DNA from: Balneolaceae bacterium
GTDB taxonomy: Bacteria; Bacteroidota; Rhodothermia; Balneolales; Balneolaceae
Assembly: GCA_017640605.1 (NCBI GenBank)
Contig: JAEPQH010000009.1
Coordinates: 62,001 to 126,000 of the forward strand
Length of the DNA: 64,000 nucleotides
Direction: 5' to 3'
Made by a program: the position numbers and the translations under genes. The notes below the pieces were generated by a model, which was given only the letters and a program-made list of their open reading frames with translations, had not been told where the DNA came from and ran no database searches. Position 1 is the first letter of the stretch, and every line of letters starts with the position of its first letter. This document shows, in pieces, positions 8,076 to 16,276 of the stretch.

Positions 8076-9584
8076 TTAAACATCAAACGAAATACCCTGT
8101 GCCAATGGCAGTTCATCGCCCCAATTGATGGTATTGGTTTGGCGACGCATATACGCTTTCCAGGCATCCGATCCGGATTCACGTCCACCACCGGTTTCTT
8201 TCTCACCACCAAAAGCGCCACCAATCTCGGCGCCACTCGTACCAATGTTGATATTCGCGATCCCACAATCAGAACCATGCGCACTCAGGAAGTTTTCCGC
8301 TTCGCGCATATTCAAGGTAAACATCGATGAACTTAAGCCTTGCTTCACGCCATTTTGCAGAGCAATGGCTTCTTCTAAGGTCGAATATTTCATCAGATAT
8401 AAAATCGGCGCGAACGTCTCATCTTGTACAATCTTGTAGTGATTTTCAACTTCAGCGAGCGCCGGACGCACATAATGGCCATCGCCTTCGATTACTTCCC
8501 CACCATATATCACCTTACCGCCTTCTTTTTCGATTTGCTTCAGCGCAGCTTGCATGGTTTCTACAGCTTGCTCGTCGATTAGTGGTCCTACCAACGTTCC
8601 GGGCTCAAGCGGATCACCAATCGTAATCTTCTCATAAATACCGAGTAAACGTTCTTTCACTTGATCGTATACCGATTCGTGGATAATCAATCGTCGTGTA
8701 GAAGTACATCTTTGTCCACAAGTCCCAACGGCTCCGAATACCGTCGCTCGAATACTCATTTCGATATCGGCATTTTCACTGATGATGATGGCGTTATTAC
8801 CACCCAATTCCAAAATGGTTTTTCCTAAACGACCACCCACAGTTTTGGCCACTTCTTTACCCATTCTGATGGAACCTGTTGCTGAAATCAATGGAATTCG
8901 AGAATCGTTGGTCATCCACTCGCCCACTTCACGGTCGCCGGTTACTAAGTTAAAAATACCTTCAGGAAGGTTGTTCTCTCGTAGCACTTTCGCTACAATT
9001 TTCTGAATGGCCACGCCACACAATGGTGTTTTTTCCGAGCCTTTCCAAATCATCACATCCCCGCAAGCTGCAGCAATCATTGCATTCCAGCTCCAAACAG
9101 CAACCGGAAAGTTAAAAGCAGAAATTATCCCAACAATCCCGATAGGATGCCATTGCTCGTACATTCTGTGTTGTGGGCGCTCGCTGTGCATAGTTAAACC
9201 GTACAACTGTCTGCTTAATCCAACGGCGAAATCGCAAATGTCAATCATCTCCTGAACTTCGCCCAATCCTTCCTGATGAATTTTCCCCATCTCGTAAGTA
9301 ACCAGCTTACCAAGTGGTTCTTTGTATTCGCGAAGTTTATCCCCAATTTGCCGAACAATTTCCCCACGTTGCGGAGCCGGCATAGCGCGCCATACTAAAA
9401 ATGCTTCTTCTGCTTTGGCAACAACCTGCTCGTATTGCTCTTTGGTGGTAATACTTACATTCGCAATTTTTTTACCATCAACCGGAGTAAAACTAGCTAT
9501 TACTTCTTTGCTTTCTAAATTATGTAACCCAGTGCTGGTTCCGGCATTTACACCCTCGATGCCAAGCTTCTTTAAAAAATCCAT
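8076..9584 (-). CDS. Aldehyde dehydrogenase, ALDH7 type (aminoadipate-semialdehyde dehydrogenase-like)
   Basis: 502 residues. It oxidises an aldehyde with NAD(P)+. The catalytic cysteine is C293 in GTCGQRCTSTRRL and the general base is E259 in KTILELGGNNA. The C-terminal block GAEIGGAFGGEKETGGGRES plus SDAWKAYMRRQTNTINWG is the signature of ALDH7/antiquitin, whose members act on alpha-aminoadipic semialdehyde in lysine breakdown. The substrate is inferred from family only. It is monocistronic, ended by the terminator at 8026-8059, and divergent from the RNA methyltransferase across a 98-base gap. Confidence 0.9.
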   Translation of the reverse strand: MDFLKKLGIEGVNAGTSTGLHNLESKEVIASFTPVDGKKIANVSITTKEQYEQVVAKAEEAFLVWRAMPAPQRGEIVRQIGDKLREYKEPLGKLVTYEMGKIHQEGLGEVQEMIDICDFAVGLSRQLYGLTMHSERPQHRMYEQWHPIGIVGIISAFNFPVAVWSWNAMIAAACGDVMIWKGSEKTPLCGVAIQKIVAKVLRENNLPEGIFNLVTGDREVGEWMTNDSRIPLISATGSIRMGKEVAKTVGGRLGKTILELGGNNAIIISENADIEMSIRATVFGAVGTCGQRCTSTRRLIIHESVYDQVKERLLGIYEKITIGDPLEPGTLVGPLIDEQAVETMQAALKQIEKEGGKVIYGGEVIEGDGHYVRPALAEVENHYKIVQDETFAPILYLMKYSTLEEAIALQNGVKQGLSSSMFTLNMREAENFLSAHGSDCGIANINIGTSGAEIGGAFGGEKETGGGRESGSDAWKAYMRRQTNTINWGDELPLAQGISFDV

Positions 9585-9682
9585 TCAGTTTATTTTATTG
9601 ATTGGTACTTTAGCGATGTGAAGATAGCCATTTCGCAAAAAGAAATGTGGAATAAATTGCTTCGGCATAAACCCTACTGTCT

Positions 9683-10447
9683 ATGAAAACTGCCTCTCAA
9701 GCTCAGATAACTCTACTTAGAAAACTTAAACAACGTAAGTACCGCACCATTGAGCAAAAATTTGTGATAGAAGGCGAGCGCGCTATCGATCAAGTGATCG
9801 AAAATGGAGTGGTTGATGTGGAGGCCATCTTTCTAAAGGCTAGTAAGCTCGATCATTTTAAAGGAGTAAATAAAAAGCTGCATCTGCTCGATCACCGCGA
9901 TTTTAATGATCTGGCCGATACAGAGAATCCTCAGGGAATGCTCGCCATCTGTAAAATCCCGGAGCCAATTTCGCTGTCGCAGTTATCTACAACCAATGGA
10001 TTAATCATTGCTACCGATGCCATTCAGGACCCCGGAAACATGGGCACAATTATCCGATCAGCCGTTTGGTATGGAGCTAGTGCACTTATTACAGGCACAG
10101 GATCGGTGGATATCTACAACCCAAAAGTGGTGCGTAGTACAGCCGGTGCTACGGGAATCTTACCCTTTGTTCAAGGTGAATTAATTGACCTTTGTAGTGA
10201 ACTTAAAACTTTGGGCTGGAGCGTAATGTTGCTTGATGGCAATGCCGGAGCTGTATCGATCAGCGATGTTCCATTTCAAAATAAAACTATCCTGATTGTG
10301 GGCAACGAAGCCAATGGCATTTCCGGTGAACTAATCGATGCCGGTTACCAGCGTGTATTGCTACCAACTAAATCGCCCCAACAATATGTAGAGAGCCTGA
10401 ATGCCGGAGTTGCCATGAGTATCGCCTTGGCAATTGTTAATAAATAA
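9683..10447 (+). CDS. TrmH/SpoU-family RNA 2'-O-methyltransferase
   Basis: 254 residues. An N-terminal substrate-binding domain (KLKQRKYRTIEQKFVIEGER) precedes the SPOUT catalytic domain, whose three knot motifs are visible: DAIQDPGNMGTIIRSAVWYGA (motif 1, catalytic Arg), IVGNEANGI (motif 2) and ESLNAGVAMSIAL (motif 3). It transfers methyl from SAM to a ribose in rRNA or tRNA. The exact target cannot be told. It resembles RlmB/TsnR-like enzymes with the SpoU substrate-binding extension. Confidence 0.92.
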   Translation: MKTASQAQITLLRKLKQRKYRTIEQKFVIEGERAIDQVIENGVVDVEAIFLKASKLDHFKGVNKKLHLLDHRDFNDLADTENPQGMLAICKIPEPISLSQLSTTNGLIIATDAIQDPGNMGTIIRSAVWYGASALITGTGSVDIYNPKVVRSTAGATGILPFVQGELIDLCSELKTLGWSVMLLDGNAGAVSISDVPFQNKTILIVGNEANGISGELIDAGYQRVLLPTKSPQQYVESLNAGVAMSIALAIVNK

Positions 10448-10615
10448 GTGGACAACTCCTCCCTTATTATGCCAATGTTAAGCCATTTGAAAATCCTGCA
10501 TTAGTTTTCCACATTCGTTGCAAATGGACTTGGCTTTGGTTTAATTCAGTGAACGTTCTTTTACATACGTCATCTACAAACCCGGCGGTTACGCTCTATA
10601 AAAACCCATTTGCCC

Positions 10616-11947
10616 ATGCCGAGAAAGAAAGCAAAGAAAATTTTTGTACTCGACACCTCAGTGCTTTTATATGATTATGAAGCTGTAAGAAATTTTGAAA
10701 AAAACGACGTTGCAATACCCATTACGGTATTAGAAGAAATCGACACCTTTAAAAAAGGAAATACCGTAACCAATCTTCATGCACGTGAATTTATTCGGTA
10801 TTTAGATGGCATTTCGGATGCCAATCTTCTGCAAGACTGGATTCCTTTAAATGGTCGGAGTCACGGAAAACTAAAAGTGATCAGTAATGGGGGTGATCAT
10901 CTGGATGCTAATAAAGTATTCGGCTCCAAAAAAAATGATCATGAGATTTTAAACGCAGCTCTGAAATTGAAATCAGAAAACCCGGATCAGCCTGTGATTT
11001 TAGTTTCTAAAGACATCAACCTTAGGCTGAAAGCAAGAGCGCTTAATTTACAGGCTGAGGATTATGAAACCGTTCGCGTAAAAAATATCGACCAGCTGTA
11101 TCGGGGAAAAACAGAACTCAATCTGGAAGACCCGGCCATTATCAGCAAGTTTTATGAAAAGAACCGCATCAAACCGAAGGATGTGATGGAAGACACTCCA
11201 CCGGCCAATCATTATTATTTGATGAGAAGTCATGGCGCCTCGGCTCTTGGTTATTATAACGCAAAAACGAAGTACATCGAGGGTATTGATCAGCTGAATG
11301 CGTATGGAATCATCCCGCGAAATGCCGAACAGAACTTTGCCATGCATGCATTAATGAACCCTGAAGTAAAGCTCTGTACCGTAACGGGTTCGGCGGGAAC
11401 CGGAAAAACCTTATTGGCTTTAGCAAGTGCGCTAGAACAACGCAGCGAGTACAAACAGATTTATCTTGCCCGACCAATTGTGCCGCTTAGCAATCGTGAT
11501 ATTGGTTATCTACCCGGTGATGCCAATCAAAAAATCGATCCATATATGCAGCCTTTGTGGGATAATCTGAGTTTTATCAAAAATCAGTTTAAGGAAACGA
11601 GCAAGCAGTACAAGAAAATCGATGATATGATCCAAACTGATAAATTGCGCATTGTGCCACTGGCATATATTCGCGGACGTAGTTTATCGAATGTGATTTT
11701 TATTGTGGATGAAGCTCAGAATCTCACTCCGCATGAAATCAAAACCATTATCACCCGCGCCGGAGAAAATACCAAAATCATTTTTACCGGCGATATTTTC
11801 CAAATCGATACTCCGTATCTGGACGCGGAAAGTAACGGACTTTCCTATTTGGTTGATCGACTGCACGATAATCCTATTTACGCCCACATCAACCTTGAAA
11901 AGGGGGAACGTTCGGAGCTGGCAAATATCGCTAGTAAGTTATTGTAG
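10616..11947 (+). CDS. phoH2: PIN-PhoH protein (PhoH2-type RNA helicase/RNase)
   Basis: 443 residues from the ATG at 10616. A TTG two codons upstream is less likely. The N-terminal PIN nuclease domain begins IFVLDTSVLLYDYEA, with the metal-binding aspartate of LDTS near residue 13. The C-terminal PhoH ATPase has Walker A TGSAGTGKT (about 257-265), a switch around LARPIVPLSNRDIGYLPG, and Walker B VIFIVDEAQN. PIN-PhoH fusions act as RNA helicase/ribonucleases, sometimes tied to toxin-antitoxin control. The last 36 codons (11840-11947) have a diverged second copy at 14201-14308, so the 3' end may be recombinant. Confidence 0.9.
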   Translation: MPRKKAKKIFVLDTSVLLYDYEAVRNFEKNDVAIPITVLEEIDTFKKGNTVTNLHAREFIRYLDGISDANLLQDWIPLNGRSHGKLKVISNGGDHLDANKVFGSKKNDHEILNAALKLKSENPDQPVILVSKDINLRLKARALNLQAEDYETVRVKNIDQLYRGKTELNLEDPAIISKFYEKNRIKPKDVMEDTPPANHYYLMRSHGASALGYYNAKTKYIEGIDQLNAYGIIPRNAEQNFAMHALMNPEVKLCTVTGSAGTGKTLLALASALEQRSEYKQIYLARPIVPLSNRDIGYLPGDANQKIDPYMQPLWDNLSFIKNQFKETSKQYKKIDDMIQTDKLRIVPLAYIRGRSLSNVIFIVDEAQNLTPHEIKTIITRAGENTKIIFTGDIFQIDTPYLDAESNGLSYLVDRLHDNPIYAHINLEKGERSELANIASKLL

Positions 11948-11974
11948 GTACAATTAATAAATTTTCAGTAATAA

Positions 11975-12075
11975 GTCATTCCTGCGTAGCATGCAGTTCG
12001 AAGATTTATCGCAGGTGTGGCAGAAAACTATAGCCCTCAAATAGCTATAGATCCCGGCTTTCGCCGCGGGATGAC
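11975..12075. repeat. Palindromic interspersed repeat, long form, after phoH
   Basis: About 101 bases. It opens with GTCATTCCTGCGTAGCATGC and closes with GGGATGAC, giving short terminal inverted repeats. Inside are two hairpin-capable parts, CCTGCG...CGCAGG and ATCCCG...CGGGAT. The same element follows the phoH remnant (14330-14429) and makes up the array at 17598-18291. Confidence 0.85.
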
Positions 12076-12167
12076 CGAAAAGTGAGTGATTTTAAAATCG
12101 ACCGTCAAAAACTAATAACAAGTAATTCTTGCTGAGACGATCAAAATTTTTCTTCAAATTTAATTGA

Positions 12168-12180
12168 TTTTTTTTTTTTT
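12168..12180. other. T13 homopolymer upstream of the protease gene
   Basis: Thirteen consecutive T residues, 46 bases before the protease ATG at 12227. The tract falls where promoter spacing could matter. Length variation by slippage is plausible but not shown. Confidence 0.6.
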
Positions 12181-12226
12181 GATTCATTTACTTTACGACT
12201 AAATCAAACATAAGTAATGGGGTAAA

Positions 12227-13681
12227 ATGAAGATCAAATATTATATTATTATACTCATAATAATAGCTGGTTGCGAGGTCAACAATAATGCTAAAACTGT
12301 TGAAGATCACTTAAAAGTCGGTACACAATTAAGTACAACTGAAATATCAAGCATTATTAAGAGTTATAAGGAAAACCCTCAAATACGTGATGAGGAAAAA
12401 CATTTGTTTTACTTGGAATCTAAGATTCCTGGTTTCTCTGGGATCCAAAAAACCAAAGATAAAACAATTATTTTTATTAAAGATTTAAGTAAAAAAAATA
12501 GAAACCAATTAATCTCTAACGTTAGAAATCAAATTAGTAGTCAAGTTGCACCCAATCTACTATTCGAAGAAAGACAATTTACAATTAGTGAACTTGCTGC
12601 ATTTAGAGATTTAGTCAGCACCTTTGTTTTAGGTAATTCTGAATTTAAAGATATAGAATTTGTAGACTTAAATGAAAATAAAGGATTGATAATTATTGCC
12701 TTACAAAATAATGTCAAACCATCAGAAGTCGAAAAATTAACTGAATTTTTGATTCACGGACTTGAAATACCGAATGAGGCATTTGAAATTGAAAAAGTGG
12801 AACCTTTATTGAGTCTTGACAATAGTTTGAGTCAAAATACATTGTCTGGAAGTATAAACTCCCACAACAGACCTTTAGTTGGAGGTCTGGGCATTCAAAG
12901 AGTTAATCACGAAGGAATGTGTACCATGGGCTTTATTGCTTCATTAAATGGAGAGGATGTTTTTATCACAAATTCTCATTGCACGGATCAAATATTTAAC
13001 ACTGACTTGAATACAACATTCTTTCAAGGTTTAATAACATCATCTGATATAATAGGATCCGAATATAGCGACCCTAATACTTGGAGTTGTGGGCAAGTCT
13101 GGCCCCCCTTTCACAATTGTAGGAGAAGTGATGCAGCTGCAATAAAAATCGCACCGGGAGTCACTTTTGAAAGGGGTAAAATTGTTAGAACAGAATTTAG
13201 AGGTGATGGGGTAGATGGTTCCACGAATATAATTAACACACCTGACCCGACTTGGTCAATTGCAAAAATTGACGAAAATCCATCAACTGGTGCTTTTATT
13301 CAAAAAATTGGAAGAACTACTGGGTGGACTTCTGGCAACATCATTAATACATGTGTTGATGTTCAAAAGAGTGGCGGTTGGTGGCAAATGAATTGCCAAA
13401 CTAGAACTAATTATCGAGCTACTGGTGGAGATAGTGGCTCACCAGTATTTAGGTTTATTTATGACGAGAACGGTTGGGAACACTTAAGTTTATTAGGAAT
13501 ACATTGGGGTTCCAGTTCTTCATACAGCTATTATAGTCCCATCAGTGGGATCATGCATGATCTAGGTACTTTTTATGCTGACGATCCAAACTCTACTTAT
13601 GTAGCACCAAGTAACCCACCTGGTGGTGGTGTAATTATAGATCCTTGTATCGAAAATCCGTTAACTTGTCATGAACAATAA
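12227..13681 (+). CDS. Lipoprotein trypsin-like (S1 family) serine protease
   Basis: 484 residues. A lipobox IIIAGC puts the lipidated cysteine at C16. Residues 17-215 form an unrecognised N-terminal region, possibly a propeptide. The protease domain has a full triad: H251 in FITNSHCTD, D302 in RRSDAAAIK and S403 in TGGDSGSPVF. GRTTGWTSG resembles the streptogrisin/alpha-lytic group. Six or more cysteines in the catalytic domain suggest disulfides. A Gly/Pro tail ends at LTCHEQ. It is more AT-rich and Asn/Ile-rich than its neighbours and lies between two copies of the phoH tail, so it looks acquired. Its end overlaps the next gene by 11 bases. Confidence 0.85.
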   Translation: MKIKYYIIILIIIAGCEVNNNAKTVEDHLKVGTQLSTTEISSIIKSYKENPQIRDEEKHLFYLESKIPGFSGIQKTKDKTIIFIKDLSKKNRNQLISNVRNQISSQVAPNLLFEERQFTISELAAFRDLVSTFVLGNSEFKDIEFVDLNENKGLIIIALQNNVKPSEVEKLTEFLIHGLEIPNEAFEIEKVEPLLSLDNSLSQNTLSGSINSHNRPLVGGLGIQRVNHEGMCTMGFIASLNGEDVFITNSHCTDQIFNTDLNTTFFQGLITSSDIIGSEYSDPNTWSCGQVWPPFHNCRRSDAAAIKIAPGVTFERGKIVRTEFRGDGVDGSTNIINTPDPTWSIAKIDENPSTGAFIQKIGRTTGWTSGNIINTCVDVQKSGGWWQMNCQTRTNYRATGGDSGSPVFRFIYDENGWEHLSLLGIHWGSSSSYSYYSPISGIMHDLGTFYADDPNSTYVAPSNPPGGGVIIDPCIENPLTCHEQ

Positions 13682-14120
13682 TATGCACAATAATAATATT
13701 CCTAAATTTATCTTTTTGTTATTTGTAATTCCCTTTTTTTCTTGTGATGAAGCCTGTGACGACATATTGAAACTTGGGACTGTTTCTATAATCGACAACA
13801 ATAATGAACCGATACCTAACATATCTGTTACAATAATCAATTCTAGAAATCAATTAGAACTATGTGAAAGTATTGTTAATGAATCAAATAGGCTTTTGTG
13901 TAAGGAAAGAAATAATGAAATATCAAATACTGACTTGAGCGTTGGTGAGTATTTAGTTTTATCAACATTTAATATAACATTCGGTGATGTTGTAGACGGT
14001 GATCGATTAGAAATAAGATTTGACTATGATGAGACTTCTTATCTCGAAGAGTATATCGTTAAAGCTGACAAATGCAATCTTATTGAATTACAAGGAAAAC
14101 AAAAAATTGTGGTTGAATGA
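13671..14120 (+). CDS. Unrecognised small lipoprotein paired with the protease
   Basis: 149 residues. A leader with KFIFLLFVIPFFSC gives a candidate lipidation site near C25, followed by a CDEACDD cluster. The mature domain looks like a single beta-sandwich (TVSIIDNNNEPIPNISVTI resembles carboxypeptidase-regulatory/Ig-like folds). This is inference. The ATG at 13671 overlaps the protease stop by 11 bases. An alternative ATG at 13683 would remove the overlap. The same AT-rich composition and tight coupling suggest it works with the protease, for example as partner or inhibitor. It is the last gene before the phoH remnant. Confidence 0.7.
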   Translation: MNNNMHNNNIPKFIFLLFVIPFFSCDEACDDILKLGTVSIIDNNNEPIPNISVTIINSRNQLELCESIVNESNRLLCKERNNEISNTDLSVGEYLVLSTFNITFGDVVDGDRLEIRFDYDETSYLEEYIVKADKCNLIELQGKQKIVVE

Positions 14121-14200
14121 AAGTTGACGATTTATAATTCTCTCTCCATAATACCACAAAAAAAATAGCCTTAATTTTCACTTTTGCAGTAAATAATAGA

Positions 14201-14308
14201 CTTTCGTATCTGGTCGACCGCCTGCACAATAATCCTATTTACGCCCACATCAACCTAGAAAAAGGGGAACGTTGGGAGCTGGCAAATATCGCTAGTAAGT
14301 TGTTGTAG
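14201..14308 (+). pseudogene. Displaced, diverged copy of the phoH 3' end
   Basis: 36 codons including TAG, in frame and collinear with phoH 11840-11947. There are ten base differences: eight are synonymous and two change residues (D to N, S to W). There is no start codon, so it is not a gene. The mainly third-position differences show both copies evolved as functional phoH tails before being brought together. Similarity continues past the stop into the same palindromic repeat (14330-14429) and roughly to 14449. Confidence 0.92.
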
Positions 14309-14329
14309 GTTTGAGATTGAAGGAATAAT

Positions 14330-14429
14330 TCATTCCTGCGTAGCATGCAGTCCGAAGATTTATTGCAGGAGTGGCAGGAATCTATAGTCCTTAATTAGCC
14401 AGAGATCCCGGCTTGCGCTGCGGGATGAC
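14330..14429. repeat. Palindromic interspersed repeat, long form, after phoH remnant
   Basis: The same element as 11975-12075, from CATTCCTGCGTAGCATGCAG to GCTGCGGGATGAC. Its position after the remnant stop matches that of its partner after the live phoH stop, so it belongs to the duplicated tract. Confidence 0.85.
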
Positions 14430-14463
14430 TAGTTAAGGTGACTGATCATTGATTTATATACCC

Positions 14464-14494
14464 AAAAAAAGCTCTAACGCTTGTCATTGGAGCT
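14464..14494 (-). terminator. Rho-independent terminator of the beta-lactamase-fold gene
   Basis: On the minus strand AGCTCCAATG-ACAAG-CGTTAGAGCT forms a 10-bp stem with one mismatch, followed directly by seven T. It lies 43 bases past the stop at 14537. The AGCTCCAATG arm recurs in hairpins at 17556-17580 and 18333-18356. Confidence 0.85.
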
Positions 14495-14536
14495 GGATTA
14501 GAGTTTATGAATTCAGGTCTTGCTATATAGATCGGG

Positions 14537-16192
14537 CTAATTAGCTTTAATAAACTGTAAGTTTTTAACTCTATTGTAGGTGAGTAAAATCTGATCTACT
14601 TGTTTGATTTCATTTCGCTCAACTTTCATCAAATAATCGTAGAGAATTAGCTCGTCTTCTTGTAGGATTTCTACTTCTAATTTCTCGTTAGACAGGCTCT
14701 GATTGAACAGCATCAAAGTACCATCTTCACCTAGACTTAGCTCAAAAGTGACATCAATTTCATCGTTTATATATGTGCCGGTTAAACCAAGCAGATAATT
14801 TTTCGAAGCATCAAACTCTTTCATTTTGATGTGAGCCCTCGGTTCTTCCCCGGGATAGTACACAGTAAATTGAGCATCAGTAAAGCCAAGCTTGATGTTT
14901 TCGTTGTAATGAAAGTGAAAAATATTTCCGAATTCACGCTTTAACTCTACCGGATTATTGTTACCTATTCGCCAACTTAATTTCCCTTCGTTTGATCTGA
15001 TTCGGATGATTGAACCTTCAGGACTTTTGTACTCGCCAACGAGTTGCTCTATATCTGTATTGGCTTCATAACTTGCCGCAATCATACCGTTTTCTTTGTC
15101 AGCATTAGTATCAACTTTAGGGAGAAGAATATTTGCAATCTTATCTGCGATATAGCCGCTCCAAATCGTGCTATTATTACTCATTACCACAATGGTTAAG
15201 TCATCATCAATAAACCTTACCGTTTGTGCGTGATTAGCTCCCGTTCCCCCGGAATGATGTACTGCTTTTCTTCCCAATCTATCTTGCAACTCCAATCCGA
15301 ATCCATAATGAGTAATTTCAGAATATGCGATTGGTTTTTGGCTGATTTTCAATAGCTCGTTATTGGATGCATCGGCATTTTGAATACTTAACTCAAAGGC
15401 CAGTTGATCGGGCAGCGTCGTATACAGAAAACCATCCCCAAAAAGATTGGTGATATGCGGGTATTGCTGCCAGATTCCGTTTCCCCAATCGGCATAAGGT
15501 ATTGCCAAATCTGAAATCACGTACATGTAGTTTTTATTGAACTCCGAGTTGGGCATCCCCACTCTTTGAAAAAAGCCGGAAGAATATTCGTGAAATGGCA
15601 TCCCGCTTACTACTTCCACCAATTTCGTCATGATGGTGTAATTGGAATTGCTATACATATAATCAGAGCCGGGTGTAAAATTCAGGTCATTTTGTGTCTT
15701 CAACAACTCAAGAGCGTCCTCGTTATCCAGGCCTTCCTGTCTCCACCATGGATCCTGTTGTATGCTCATCAAATCGTAAAAGTCTCTGACTCCACTAGTG
15801 TGATTTATCAAATGCCTGATTAAGATGGAGTCGCTGATTTCAGGATAGAAATCAGGTAAATACGTTCGGAAATCATCCTGCAGATTCAGCTTTCCCTGAA
15901 GGTGTAATTCAAGCACCATCAGTGCTGTAAACTGTTTTGCGACTGAAGCAATATTAAATTTTGTATTCCGATCTACCTGCACATTGTGGTGCAAACTGGC
16001 CAAGCCCCGATATTCTTCTAGCAGAATTTCACCATCTTTAATCACACCAACGGCAAAGCCGGGGTGATCTTCATCAATTAATTCGTCTAAATAAGCTTCT
16101 ATTTCTTGTTTTTGAACCTCAGTTATTGGCTGAGCAATCAAAGATGTACTGGTAAAAACCAATAACAGTAGCACCGGAAATAATTTTGTCAT
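14537..16192 (-). CDS. Exported beta-lactamase-fold serine hydrolase (class C/PBP4*-like)
   Basis: 551 residues. The signal peptide (MTKLFPVLLLLVFTSTSLIAQ) gives periplasmic or outer-membrane export. The Pfam beta-lactamase domain (about 30-360) has the SxxK nucleophile motif S83-V-A-K86, the YxN motif Y180-S-N182 and an HHSGG motif in place of KTG. These mark class C beta-lactamase/D-peptidase/esterase relatives. A beta-rich C-terminal domain of about 170 residues follows. A true antibiotic-hydrolysing role is not implied. D-amino peptidase or esterase activity is as likely. An AraC-type regulator gene lies just upstream on the same strand. Confidence 0.88.
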   Translation of the reverse strand: MTKLFPVLLLLVFTSTSLIAQPITEVQKQEIEAYLDELIDEDHPGFAVGVIKDGEILLEEYRGLASLHHNVQVDRNTKFNIASVAKQFTALMVLELHLQGKLNLQDDFRTYLPDFYPEISDSILIRHLINHTSGVRDFYDLMSIQQDPWWRQEGLDNEDALELLKTQNDLNFTPGSDYMYSNSNYTIMTKLVEVVSGMPFHEYSSGFFQRVGMPNSEFNKNYMYVISDLAIPYADWGNGIWQQYPHITNLFGDGFLYTTLPDQLAFELSIQNADASNNELLKISQKPIAYSEITHYGFGLELQDRLGRKAVHHSGGTGANHAQTVRFIDDDLTIVVMSNNSTIWSGYIADKIANILLPKVDTNADKENGMIAASYEANTDIEQLVGEYKSPEGSIIRIRSNEGKLSWRIGNNNPVELKREFGNIFHFHYNENIKLGFTDAQFTVYYPGEEPRAHIKMKEFDASKNYLLGLTGTYINDEIDVTFELSLGEDGTLMLFNQSLSNEKLEVEILQEDELILYDYLMKVERNEIKQVDQILLTYNRVKNLQFIKAN

Positions 16193-16276
16193 GCGTCTCT
16201 ATTTGGAATTTGAATTCGCTTAGAATTTCACCATTAAATACAAATATGACGCTTCAAATCGTGATTTGATACCTAT

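Noticed and set aside
12227-14308. Insertion sequence or integron at the phoH tail
   Set aside because: No transposase, integrase, terminal inverted repeats or attC-like site is visible; the boundary is a diverged gene tail.
14537-16192. Antibiotic-resistance beta-lactamase
   Set aside because: It has SxxK and YxN but HSGG in place of KTG and a long C-terminal domain; D-peptidase or esterase activity is at least as likely.
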